Below, in pieces: positions 31,380-39,816 of a stretch of DNA of 40,575 nucleotides. The notes under the pieces are model-generated. The model did no database searches. It saw nothing but the letters and a program-made list of their open reading frames with translations, and was not told the origin of the DNA. The first letter of the stretch is position 1, and each line of letters starts with the position of its first letter. A program made the translations under genes and the position numbers. This stretch comes from Microbispora corallina (GTDB lineage Bacteria; Actinomycetota; Actinomycetes; Streptosporangiales; Streptosporangiaceae): NCBI RefSeq assembly GCF_016863035.1, contig NZ_BOOC01000057.1, positions 1-40,575 on the forward strand. The letters are read 5' to 3'.

Positions 31380-32024
31380 TCAGAGCTCGGTGAGGGCACC
31401 GAGAAACCGCTCGAAGGCGCCGCCGTCACCGCTGATCTCCACCCGGTCCCCTACCTGGCTTAGGGGGACTTCGTCGATCACCAGTGCCTTGAAGGTCGCG
31501 GGGTCGGTGCGTACGGCCGCGTCCCACCGCTGCGGCTCGCCCCGTTGGATGGCGAGTACGCCGCCGGAGATACGGACGGTGAAGACGTCCTCGTCGATCT
31601 CCAGCCGGAAGAGCGCCTCCAGGCCGGCCAGGAGAGCAGGGTCGAGATGGCTCTCCATGGCCAGCATCAGGGAGTCCGTGCCCAGCGTCGTGGTCGCGTG
31701 CGTCAGCGGCGGGGAGTTGCGGCCCCAACGGCCCAGGTAGATGAGGACGGGCTCGAGTTCGTGCCCCCATTCGGTGAGCTCGTACACCCAGGCCCGGGCC
31801 GGTGGGCCGAGCTTACGCCGCTGGATGACGCCGCCTTCCTTCAGATCACGCAGCCGCTGCGTCAGCACGGTGGGGCTGGCGCCGGGCAGGCCGGTCTTCA
31901 GGTCGCTGTACCGCTTGGGGCCGAAGAGCAACTCTCGGACGATCATCAGCGCCCAGCGCTCGCCGACCACATCGAGAGCGCGCGCGGCGGCGCACGGATC
32001 ACCGTACGTACGGGCCGTTGTCAT
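31380..32024 (-). CDS. HxlR-family regulator with SCP2-like C-terminal domain (paralogue 3)
   Basis: 214 residues. The winged helix is TYGDPCAAARALDVVGERWA, LMIVRELLFGPKRYSDLKTG, LTQRLRDLKEGGVIQRRKLG and WVYELTEWGHELEPVLIYLG. The C-terminal sensor-like domain includes FTVRISGGVLAIQRGEPQRW and AVRTDPATFKALVIDEVPL. A strong GGAGG precedes ATG 32,024, unlike its two leaderless paralogues. It lies 58 bp downstream of the F420-dependent oxidoreductase gene on the same strand, so it is probably cotranscribed with it and may regulate the promoter near 33,064-33,105. The NAT pseudogene follows. Confidence 0.92.
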   Translation of the reverse strand: MTTARTYGDPCAAARALDVVGERWALMIVRELLFGPKRYSDLKTGLPGASPTVLTQRLRDLKEGGVIQRRKLGPPARAWVYELTEWGHELEPVLIYLGRWGRNSPPLTHATTTLGTDSLMLAMESHLDPALLAGLEALFRLEIDEDVFTVRISGGVLAIQRGEPQRWDAAVRTDPATFKALVIDEVPLSQVGDRVEISGDGGAFERFLGALTEL

Positions 32025-32082
32025 CGGCTCCTCCTGACCTATCGTCGGCCCGTCCTGAGCTCCGGCCCCGGACGGCTCTGCG

Positions 32083-32976
32083 TCACCGGGAGGCGTGCCG
32101 GGGCAGGAGCGCGGAGGCGAGCTGCCGCCAGTAGGGCATCGCGGACTCGCCCGGGTCGATCCCGATCACCTGTACCGCGACGTGGTCGGCGCCGGCGTCG
32201 AGGTGGGCGCGCAGCTTGCGGACGACGGTATCCAGGTCGCCCCAGAACACGAAGTCGTCGACGAGCCGGTCGCTGCCGCCGCCTGCGATCTCCTCCTCCG
32301 CGTAGCCCAACCGGCGGAACTTCGCGATGTTGTACGGGGTGTTCAGGTAGAGGTGCAGGTGCTCACGCGCGATTGCCCGGGCGCTTTCAGGGTCGGTCTC
32401 GAACAGCACCGGATGCTCGACGGCCAGGAACGCCTCCGGGCCGAGGATTTCCCGTGCCTGCGCGGTGTGCGCCACGTTGACGTGGTACGTCTGGGCGCCG
32501 ACGGCGCGGTCCCTGGCCAGGTGGAGCATCTTGGGCCCGTACGCGGCAAGGACGCGGCGCATCGGAACCTTCGGCAGGGGGTTGGCCGTCTTCAGCGCGT
32601 CCATCTCGTCGAGGTACGCGGTCATGGCCGCCAGCGGCTTGACGCCCGGCCGCGGTACGCCGCCGAACCCCAGGCCGAGCACGTGCCGGCCGGGATAGGC
32701 GTCGGCCAGCAGCAGCGCGGCGGCGTAGGTCCAGGAGGCGCCGCGGGACCAGATCGGCGCGATGCCGTTGGCGATGTGCATCCGCTCGGTGCAGGACAGC
32801 AGATAGCCGGCGTGCGTCAGCGCCTCCCGTCCGAAGACTTCGGGTATCCATAACGCCCGCCAGCCGAGTTCCTCCAGCTCCTGGACCGACTCGCGCATGC
32901 GCACGGCCGGTTGGTGTTCGAAGTCGAAGGTGTAGATCCCGAACGTGCCGAGGTCCATGCGCTCGATCCCACTCAC
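32083..32976 (-). CDS. F420-dependent LLM-class oxidoreductase
   Basis: 297 residues of the luciferase-like TIM-barrel family. Conserved stretches are MDLGTFGIYTFDFEHQP, LEELGWRALWIPEVFGREAL, THAGYLLSCTERMHIANGIA, ADAYPGRHVLGLGFGG, VLAAYGPKMLHLARDRAVGA and, near the end, HLDAGADHVAVQVIG. The pattern fits the actinobacterial TIGR03620/MSMEG_4141-like subgroup using coenzyme F420. GTG 32,976 has GGGAGA 8 nt upstream; an ATG at 32,958 is the alternative. Transcription probably starts near 33,070. It heads an operon with the HxlR regulator. Substrate unknown. Confidence 0.92.
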   Translation of the reverse strand: MSGIERMDLGTFGIYTFDFEHQPAVRMRESVQELEELGWRALWIPEVFGREALTHAGYLLSCTERMHIANGIAPIWSRGASWTYAAALLLADAYPGRHVLGLGFGGVPRPGVKPLAAMTAYLDEMDALKTANPLPKVPMRRVLAAYGPKMLHLARDRAVGAQTYHVNVAHTAQAREILGPEAFLAVEHPVLFETDPESARAIAREHLHLYLNTPYNIAKFRRLGYAEEEIAGGGSDRLVDDFVFWGDLDTVVRKLRAHLDAGADHVAVQVIGIDPGESAMPYWRQLASALLPRHASR

Positions 32977-33063
32977 CGATACGTCTCCCTGTGCTGGTCG
33001 CCGATGGCGCGATATGACGAGGCCCGCGCGACCGAGGTCCCCTCGGCGCGGGCCAAGCTCGTT

Positions 33064-33105
33064 TACTACGTATGTCATAGTAGCTGCTTTGATTGTTGTA
33101 GCAAC
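33064..33105 (-). promoter_or_regulatory. Promoter of the F420-dependent oxidoreductase gene, with two dyads
   Basis: On the minus strand TTGCTA (33,104-33,099) and TACTAT (33,082-33,077) are spaced 16 bp and form a good vegetative promoter. The -10 lies in the dyad TACTA-N9-TAGTA (33,064-33,082) and the -35 in GTTG-TAG-CAAC (33,095-33,105). This is the only AT-rich patch in the 323-bp gap before the TetR gene; the rest of that gap shows no gene. Confidence 0.6.
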
Positions 33106-33299
33106 TGCTGCGATCTCGCCTCTGGCGCCACCGGACCGGCGGTCTGGGAGTTCGGGAGCATGGGTGTGCCCGAGGCCTTCGCGCGGATCATCAAGGAGCA
33201 ACGCACGGCCACGTCGTCGACCGGGCCGGGGTCGCGGGCCTCGACTGCGCCGAAACGCCGTGCCACCGCGGGGCGAGCATGGCCCCGGGGGCCCGCCCG

Positions 33300-33914
33300 T
33301 CACCGCTGGGACGTCACCGGGCCAAGGACGCCTTCAGCGAGCCGCGTCAGCGCGGCGACGATCCGCTCCGTCGTGTAGCCGCGCTCGTGCCGCTGGTGCA
33401 GATAGACCTCGGGAGCGAGCGGGGCGAGCAGGAGGTCCACCAGCGGTTCGGGATCCGTGGTCCCGGCGGCAACGAGGAGCACCCGGACATGGCTGCTCCA
33501 GAAACGGTAGGAGCCCGGCGCGAAGCGCGACCGTCCTACCTCGGCTCCGAGCAGCAGCGGCGCATGTTCTTCGAGCAGGGTCACCATCGCCGCGTAGAAG
33601 GCGCCCAGTCGTTCGGCCGGTGGGGCACCGGGGCCCAGCGGCGGATCGCCCCGCAGGATCTGTTCCTGCAACCTGCGCTCATGCTCGTCGAGCAGGGCGA
33701 GGGCGAGTGAGGCGACATCCGGGTAGCGACGGTAGAGCGTGGCGCGCCCCACCCCCGCCGCCCGTGCGACCGCGTCCATGGTGACTCCGCCTGCCGGCGG
33801 CGCGGCGAACAACTTCGCCGCAGCCGCGAGGATCCGCCGGCGGTTGTGGGCCGCGTCCGCGCGTTCGGCGAACGTCTCGGACTGACCAAGTACGGGAAGG
33901 TCAGCGGTGCTCAC
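33300..33914 (-). CDS. TetR-family transcriptional regulator
   Basis: 204 residues. The HTH region (about 20-65) is AERADAAHNRRRILAAAAKL, GGVTMDAVARAAGVGRATLY and RRYPDVASLALALL. The C-terminal domain with LGAFYAAMVTLLEEHAPLLL and PLVDLLLAPLAPEVYLHQRH matches the TetR_C_33-like/SACE_7040-like group of actinobacterial repressors. Start GTG 33,914. It diverges from the aminotransferase-SMR operon across 216 bp that holds a composite dyad at 34,056-34,115, its likely operator. The oxidoreductase gene on its other side is a second possible target. Confidence 0.92.
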   Translation of the reverse strand: MSTADLPVLGQSETFAERADAAHNRRRILAAAAKLFAAPPAGGVTMDAVARAAGVGRATLYRRYPDVASLALALLDEHERRLQEQILRGDPPLGPGAPPAERLGAFYAAMVTLLEEHAPLLLGAEVGRSRFAPGSYRFWSSHVRVLLVAAGTTDPEPLVDLLLAPLAPEVYLHQRHERGYTTERIVAALTRLAEGVLGPVTSQR

Positions 33915-34055
33915 CCGGCCGGTCCCTTCCTCGCGAGGCGCCTTCCACCGGAAACGTTAGCAAACACAGCGCCTGGTGCCCCGCCGCCGAGGACGGGTCC
34001 AGGTGTTCCGCCCGAAATCCGGCGCCACCTCGACGACAGTCGTCTAACCGAGGCG

Positions 34056-34115
34056 ATGTGGACACCGAGTCCGGTTGTTGGGTACCGTAGCCCTAACCGG
34101 ACAGTGTGTCCACAT
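34056..34115. promoter_or_regulatory. 60-bp composite dyad upstream of the aminotransferase-SMR operon
   Basis: Two nested perfect inverted repeats share one centre: ATGTGGACAC (34,056-34,065) with GTGTCCACAT (34,106-34,115), and GTCCGGTT (34,069-34,076) with AACCGGAC (34,095-34,102). The arms are two inverted copies of a 21-bp element, and each copy is itself operator-like (GGAC-N5-GTCC). TGGACA at 34,059 and TACCGT at 34,083, 18 bp apart, could be the promoter, with the sites over the -35 and the start point. The adjacent TetR protein is the likely ligand. Confidence 0.75.
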
Positions 34116-34130
34116 ACTCGAAAGGAAACG

Positions 34131-35300
34131 ATGACTGCACCGCCCCTGCCGCGAGACAAGTTCCCCGCCACCGATCGCTGGGTCTACCTCAACCACGCCG
34201 GAATGGGGCCGATCCCCTCACCCGCGGTCGAGGCCATGTCCCAGCGGGCGATGGAAATCGCCCGCTCCGGAGAACTCGCCTGGCCCGATCACAAAGCCCA
34301 CGTCGAGGAGGTCCGCGATCGCGGCGCCCGGCTGATGGGAGCGCCCAGCGAGGACGTGGCCTTCATCAGGAACACCACGGCCGGCCTCGGCCTGGTCGCG
34401 AGCGGCCTGGACCTCGGCCCGGGCGACCGCGTCGTCGTCTGCGACCTCGACTTCCCCTCGTCGCTGTACCCATGGCTCGCCCTGCGCGAGCGTGGCGTGC
34501 GGGTCGACCTGGTCGGCCCGGTCGGAACCGCGGAGACCCTGCCGACACAGGTGTTCGCCGACGCGATCGCGGCCGGCCCGCCACCGGCGGTGGTGTCCAC
34601 CAGCTGGGTGCAGTTCCGCCGCGGATGGCGCGTCGACGTGCCCGCGCTCGCCCGGGTCGCCCACGACGCGGGGGCGCTGCTCTGCGCCGACGTGATCCAA
34701 GGGCTCGGCGTGATCCCCGCCCACCTGGACGCCTGGGGGGTGGACTTCGCGATGGCCGACGGCCACAAATGGCTGCTCGGACCTCCCGGCACCGGCTTGC
34801 TCTACGTACGCGGAAAGCACCGCGACCGGCTGCGCCCGCTGGAACCCGGCTGGAACTCCATGACCCACCGCGAGCAGTGGGACGAACTCGCGTTCGCCTA
34901 CGACCGCAGCGCCCGCCGCTACGAAGGAGGCATGCCGAACATCTCCGGCGTCGCGGCCCTCGGCGCGTCGCTGGAACTGCTCCTGGACGCGGATGTGACG
35001 ACGATCTGGGCACACGTGGACGCTCTGTGCGAGCACCTCTGCGACGGCCTCGCGCGCCTCGGCGCCACAGTGATCACCCAACGGTCCCCCGGGCACGGCT
35101 CCGGGATCGTCAGCGTGACGTTTCCCGGCCACGACGCCGTGACGCTCGGCGACCGGCTACGGGCTCGCGGGTTCGTCGTCGGCGCCCGCAGCGGTGCCCT
35201 GCGATTCTCGCCGCACGGCTACAACACCGTCGAGGAACTGGACCGGCTGCTGGACGCTCTCGAACCCCTGTTGCCCGCGGCCGCCGAGGTGTCCCGATGA
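34131..35300 (+). CDS. Class V aminotransferase (PLP enzyme, cysteine desulfurase/epimerase-like)
   Basis: 389 residues of the fold-type I class V family. YLNHAGMGPIPSPAVEAM opens the protein, FIRNTTAGLGLVASGL (79-94) binds the cofactor phosphate, LCADVIQGLG (184-193) gives Asp187 for the pyridine nitrogen, and Lys213 in DGHKWLLGPPG forms the Schiff base. Length and lack of a mobile Cys loop suggest an isopenicillin-N-epimerase-like or lyase-type member, not an Fe-S desulfurase. The ATG has AAAGGA upstream. Its stop overlaps the start of the SMR transporter gene (ATGA), so the products are translationally coupled and probably act on related molecules. Confidence 0.92.
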   Translation: MTAPPLPRDKFPATDRWVYLNHAGMGPIPSPAVEAMSQRAMEIARSGELAWPDHKAHVEEVRDRGARLMGAPSEDVAFIRNTTAGLGLVASGLDLGPGDRVVVCDLDFPSSLYPWLALRERGVRVDLVGPVGTAETLPTQVFADAIAAGPPPAVVSTSWVQFRRGWRVDVPALARVAHDAGALLCADVIQGLGVIPAHLDAWGVDFAMADGHKWLLGPPGTGLLYVRGKHRDRLRPLEPGWNSMTHREQWDELAFAYDRSARRYEGGMPNISGVAALGASLELLLDADVTTIWAHVDALCEHLCDGLARLGATVITQRSPGHGSGIVSVTFPGHDAVTLGDRLRARGFVVGARSGALRFSPHGYNTVEELDRLLDALEPLLPAAAEVSR

Positions 35301-35617
35301 GCTGGATCTGGCTGGTGACGGCCGGCCTGCTGGAGGTCGCCTGGTCCCAGAGCATCAAACCGACCGAGAACTTCACTCGTCCCCTTCCCACGGTGCTGTG
35401 CCTGGCGTTGGCGGTCGCCGCCGTCTATCCCCTCACCCTGGCGATGCGCACCATCCCCGTCGGCACCGCGTACGCCGTGTTCGTCGGCATCGGCGCCGTC
35501 GGCGCCATCACGCTCGGCGTGATCGTCAACCACGACCCGCTCACCGCCGGACGGCTCGGAGCGCTCGCCCTCATCGTCGCCGGCGTCATCCTCGCCCGCC
35601 TGGTCACCGCCGGATAG
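35297..35617 (+). CDS. SMR-family transporter of the Gdx/SugE type
   Basis: A 106-residue membrane protein with four hydrophobic helices. The first helix MSWIWLVTAGLLEVAWSQ contains the essential Glu in LLEVAW. IPVGTAYAVFVGIGAVGAIT in helix 3 and LGALALIVAGVILARLV in helix 4 are SMR signatures. The WSQSIKPT tail of helix 1 is closer to Gdx/SugE (guanidinium exporters) than to EmrE. SMR proteins work as antiparallel homodimers driven by protons, and one gene is enough for Gdx types. The start overlaps the aminotransferase stop. Export of a guanidinyl or amine product is possible but not shown. Confidence 0.9.
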   Translation: MSWIWLVTAGLLEVAWSQSIKPTENFTRPLPTVLCLALAVAAVYPLTLAMRTIPVGTAYAVFVGIGAVGAITLGVIVNHDPLTAGRLGALALIVAGVILARLVTAG

Positions 35618-35642
35618 TCTCATCGTTTTAATGATCACTAGG

Positions 35643-35658
35643 TAGTATTGTCCGACAA
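35643..35658 (+). promoter_or_regulatory. -10 element and GntR/FadR-type palindrome at an SDR start
   Basis: TAGTAT at 35,643-35,648 looks like a -10 box. It touches TTGTC-C-GACAA (35,648-35,658), a perfect palindrome of the FadR/FCD GntR type that ends directly at the ATG. Any transcript would have almost no leader. No GntR gene is in the window. Confidence 0.5.
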
Positions 35659-36378
35659 ATGATGCTGGAAGACTTCGCGAACGTGGGTGACAAGCGCATC
35701 GCCTTGGTGACCGGGGCGGCCGGCGGAATCGGACAGGCGATCGTGGACGTCCTGCGGCGAAAGGGATGGCGGACCGCCGGGGCCGATCTGAAGCCATCGA
35801 CCGCCGACATGCATTACCCGGTGGACCTCAGCGATCACGGGCAGGCGTCGGCGCTCGTCGGCCTGGTCGCATCGGATATGGGACTGCCGACAGCATTGGT
35901 CAATGCGGCGGGGATCTACCGCGCGGTGCACCTCCCGGAAACCGATGAGCGGTACATCGAAGAAGTCATGGCCGTCAACCTCGTCGCTCCGCTCGTGCTG
36001 TGCCGTGAGTTCATCGGCAGGCATGTCGCGGGCGGTACTCGTGCGAGCGTGGTGAACGTGGCGTCCGTCAGCGGCGAGATGGGCAGTCCAGATCCCTCGT
36101 ACGCGGCTTCCAAAGGCGGACTGATCGCCATGACGAGGGGACTCGGCCGGGCCTACGCCGCACAGGGCGTCAGGGTCAACGCGGTCGCTCCCGGAGTCAT
36201 CGACACCGAGATGGCCGCGCTGATCCCGGCGGATCGCCGCAAGCAGTACCGCCGGTCGATTCCCAGCGGCAGGTTCGGGACCGCCGAGGAGGTCGCCGCG
36301 GCGGTCGCGTTCCTGCTCGACGACGAATCGTCCTACATGGCGGGAACGGTGCTGGACGTCAACGGCGGCCTCTTTTAA
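35659..36378 (+). CDS. SDR family oxidoreductase
   Basis: 239 residues of the classical SDR family. TGAAGGIGQAI is at about 19-29, NAAGIYR near residue 87, and the catalytic Ser precedes Tyr-x-x-x-Lys in VASVSGEMGSPDPSYAASKG. NAVAPGVIDTEMAA follows, and the C-terminal SYMAGTVLDVNGGLF is typical of FabG-like 3-oxoacyl or 2,3-dihydroxybenzoate dehydrogenase relatives. Start ATG 35,659 (or the ATG immediately after) has no ribosome binding site. It lies 41 bp behind the SMR gene but has its own promoter-like sequence, so it may be an independent unit. Confidence 0.93.
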   Translation: MMLEDFANVGDKRIALVTGAAGGIGQAIVDVLRRKGWRTAGADLKPSTADMHYPVDLSDHGQASALVGLVASDMGLPTALVNAAGIYRAVHLPETDERYIEEVMAVNLVAPLVLCREFIGRHVAGGTRASVVNVASVSGEMGSPDPSYAASKGGLIAMTRGLGRAYAAQGVRVNAVAPGVIDTEMAALIPADRRKQYRRSIPSGRFGTAEEVAAAVAFLLDDESSYMAGTVLDVNGGLF

Positions 36379-36432
36379 TCGTGCCGGGCCCCGCGAACCG
36401 GCACCGTCAACAGAGGGCGGGCCTTCAGCCGG

Positions 36433-36850
36433 CTACCGTGACGTGAAATCGGCGCCGTCGACGCGGCGCCGGTGAACCAGTTCCGGTGGGTCCGGACGAA
36501 GGTGACCACGAAGATCAGCTGGAGGGCGCCCTCGACGAGGATCAGCAGCGCGGAGTCCAGTACGAGCAGCGCGGAACGGCCCTCGATGATGGCGCCGACG
36601 GCACGCCGCAGCGCGGCGACCGCGATCGTCGAACAGGTTGCGGGTACGCAGCAGGTCGCGGAGCACGTAGTGCAGGTCTGTCCGCATGGAGACCTGCAGT
36701 CGGAAGGGGATGGACTGCTGCCGGCGGTGATCGGCGCGGCGGTCACCGCGATCCGGATCCGCACGCGGGGCAGTATTCCAGCAGGTTGCGCTGTTCGTAG
36801 GCGCGGCACCGCAGTAACCCGGCGGTTCACCCGCCGCCGCCACCCGCCAC
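36433..36850 (-). pseudogene. Relic of a membrane protein, frames broken
   Basis: On the minus strand three protein-like pieces lie in different frames. The first is CRAYEQRNLLEYCPACGSGS (near 36,820-36,760), followed by MRTDLHYVLRDLLRTRNLFD (near 36,690-36,630). The last is ALRRAVGAIIEGRSALLVLD through ALLILVEGALQLIFVVTFVR and THRNWF (36,615-36,475), the final one clearly a membrane helix pair. The MRTDLHYVL segment is reminiscent of M50-type membrane peptidase genes, but I cannot confirm it. The rest of the gap between the SDR and LAL genes shows nothing else. Confidence 0.4.
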
Positions 36851-36910
36851 GGATGACCACGATCGTCCGTGGCGGGTGACGGCGCTTCACCTCGCTGGCC
36901 AGGCGGGGCG

Positions 36911-39627
36911 TCACGCGTCGAGGTCGAGGCTGGCGAGCTGCGTGCGGGTGGTGATGTCGAGCTTGGGATAGGCCCGGTGGAGGTGCTGGGCCACGGTACG
37001 CGGACTGAGGAAGAGCTGTGCGGCGATCTCGCGGTTGGTGGCGCCGGTCGCCGCGAGCCGCGCGACCCGAAGCTCCTGCGCGGTGAGCTTCGCGGCCGGA
37101 CCGGAGGCCGGGGCGGCGCCAGAGGAGTTGTCGCCGGTGGCACGGAGCTCCTCACGGGCACGGACCGCCCAGAGCCGGGCCCCCAGGCGCTGGAAGATCT
37201 CCAGCGCGGCTCTGAGCCGAACCCGCGCGTCGGCCCTGCGGTGCTCGCGCCGCAACCATTCACCGTAGGCCAGCAGCGTGCGCGCCTGCTCGAACGGCCG
37301 ATGGAGTGCTGAACCGTCCCGCAGCGCCGCCGCGAAATATGGTTCGGTCTGGCCGGCAGGGCTGAGCAGCGCTCGGCAACGGGCCAGGGTGGCCGGAGCC
37401 CACGGGTCAAGGATGCGTCCGGCATATCGGTCGAGTTCCTCCATCCGCCGCGCGGCGATACCCGGCTCCCCCGCGCGGATGGCCGCTTCCAGGTGGTCGG
37501 CCGTGCTTCGAACCCACGCGCTGCTGCAGGGCCAGAACGGAAACCGGTTCGCCATCCGGCTCAACGCGGCCTCATAACGGCCATGGCCGAGATCCAGCAG
37601 CGCCAGCGCCCAGGTCGCCTCCGCCGCGCTCGGCGGTGTCCCGGAGTCATCGGCGTGCCGGATCGCCTCCCCCGCGAGTGCGCGACACCGCTCGTCGTCC
37701 CCATCGAGAGCCGCCAGCCAGGCCAGTGAACCGCGCAGGTAAGCGGCCACCGACGTCTGGCGGGTATCCAGGGCCAGGGCCAGGGCCTCCTCCGCCGTAT
37801 CGGCGGCGGCGCGATGTCGTCCCAGCAGCGTCTGAGCGCATGCCTGGTGGAACAAGGCGTTCGCCAGATGACCGATCAACCCGGCATCTCGGGTTGAGGC
37901 GACCATGGCTGAGGCGACCTCCAGCGCCTCCTCGGCTTTGCCTGCGACATTCAACATGCGCGCCGTCCACGTCTGCTCCCAGACCTCGATCGGGCGCGGC
38001 GCGCTGAACAAGGCCTCGTCCGCGCCCTCGCCCAGGAGGATCCGGTAGTAGCCGCGAACATGCCGCATGTACGGCTGGAATTCGTGATCGGGCTGAAGAG
38101 CAAGCGTGTCCAGGAGCGTCACCGCCTCACCGACGAGTCGCGTGTCGGCGCCATGACCGGCCCAATATGCGGCCGCCACCAGCAGCTTGGCGGCTTCGAG
38201 GGGTTCACTGTCGGAGATCTGGGCTGCACCGTCGATGGAGATGCGCGCCGCGGTCAGCGGGCTGCCGCGCTCGAACGCGAGCCGCCCGCGGGCGCCGGCG
38301 AGCCGAGCCACAACAGCCGGCTCGTCGGTCAGCCGCGCGGCGGTGGCGCAGAGTTCCTCGGCCTGCCTGAACCGGCCCGCCTCCAACGCCGCCGTCGCGG
38401 CCGCCGCAAGCCGCCGTGCCCGGGCGGCGTTCTCCTCGCTGAGCTGGGCAGATCGTTCGTAGACGCGCGCCGCGGCGGCATGACCGTCGCGCCGGGCGAC
38501 GCTGTCGGCAACTCGCTCCAGGGCGGCGGCGACCTTCTCGTCCGGCACCAGGGTCGCCGCGGCGAGGTGCCGAGCCCACCGGTCGGGGTGGCTGCCCCGC
38601 AGGATCTCCGCGAGTGCCCGGTGAGCGACCTGCCGCTCGGTGAACAGCGCGGCCTGGTAGACCGCCGCCCTCACCAGCGGATGCCGGAACCGGACCGAAC
38701 CGACAGTGACGATCACCAATCCGGCGCGCTCCGCCTCGGCGAGCGCGGCGACCGGCAAGGCCAGTACGTCGGCCGCCCGCATCACCGTCGCGAGATCTCC
38801 GGTGCCCTCCGCCGCCGCCAGGACCAGCAAGGTCCGGGCCGCCTTACCGAGCCGGCCGACCCGTCCATGGAAGACACGTTGGAGCCGATCGGTGATCGGT
38901 AACGGACCCGCGTCCAGGTCGTTCTCCTCGCTCACCGTCTTGGGCAGTTCCATCAGCGCGAGTGGGTTCCCAGCCGCGGACTCCAGCACCCGGTCCCGCA
39001 GATGCCCCCGCAATGCGGGCGCTTCCCTGGCCAGTAGCGCGGCGGCCGCCTCGGGAGCCAAACCGTCCAGCCGGAGCGTGGGCGGGTCGACGCTGATCGG
39101 CAGGTCTCCGGAAGGTCCGGTCTTCTGCCTGGACGCCACCACGAGGCCTACGGGGTCGTACGCGATGCGGCGAGCCACGAGATACAGCGCTTCGGCGGAC
39201 CCGGCGTCGCCCCATTGACCGTCGTCGATCAGGCACAAGAGCGGACGCTCGGCAGCGAGCCCGGACAGCAGCGTCAGGGTGGCCACGCCGACGAGAAACT
39301 GGTCCGCGGCGGTGGCCCGGCCCATACCGAACGCGCCTTTCAGCGCGGATGCCTGCTGCTCGGGCAGGTCGTCGATCGCGTCAAGGGCAGGTTGAAGCAT
39401 CCGGTGAAGAGTGGCATAGGGCAGTTCGGCCTCACCCTCGACACCTGCCACACGAAGCACGCACATCTGGGCCGGGCTCGCTCCGCGGCATGGTCCAGTA
39501 GCGCGGACTTGCCGATCCCGGGCGGGCCCTCCAGAACCAATGCCCGGCCGACGCCGGCCCGGGCGTCATCGACCAACTGGTCGATGACCGCGAGTTCACC
39601 GTTCCTGCCCACGAGTACTTCCATCAT
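36911..39627 (-). pseudogene. LAL-type LuxR regulator, one frameshift near the N-terminus
   Basis: The first piece from ATG 39,627 (MMEVLVGRNGELAVIDQL) holds Walker A in LEGPPGIGKSALLDHAAERA. The frame changes near 39,470, and the rest (851 codons, starting RVAGVEGEAELPYATLHRML) continues with Walker B PLLCLIDDGQWGD, a TPR-like middle and the C-terminal LuxR HTH (LTAQELRVARLAATGATNRE, IAAQLFLSPRTVAQHLHRAY). One missing base at the join explains the split; the intact protein would have about 905 residues. Without repair no single product has both Walker motifs. Same family as 17,013-19,877 but clearly divergent. Confidence 0.88.
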
Positions 39628-39816
39628 TTTACGGCAGTACAACGACTTCAACGCGGAGCTTTTCACCGACCTGGCAGGGCGCAGTGAACACCGTTCCTCC
39701 AAACTTCCACATCACGACGGAGAAATGCGTCATCTGACGCTATCGCCGTCGGCATCGTGATGGTGAACTTCGTTGCGAGATTTCCACAGCCCCTCGTTCA
39801 AAGGAGGAAGAACGAT

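Noticed and set aside
36472..36879. Plus-strand protein of 135 residues
   Set aside because: Composition is Arg/Thr/Ser-rich with no motif. The minus strand of the same DNA shows membrane helices and better protein character.
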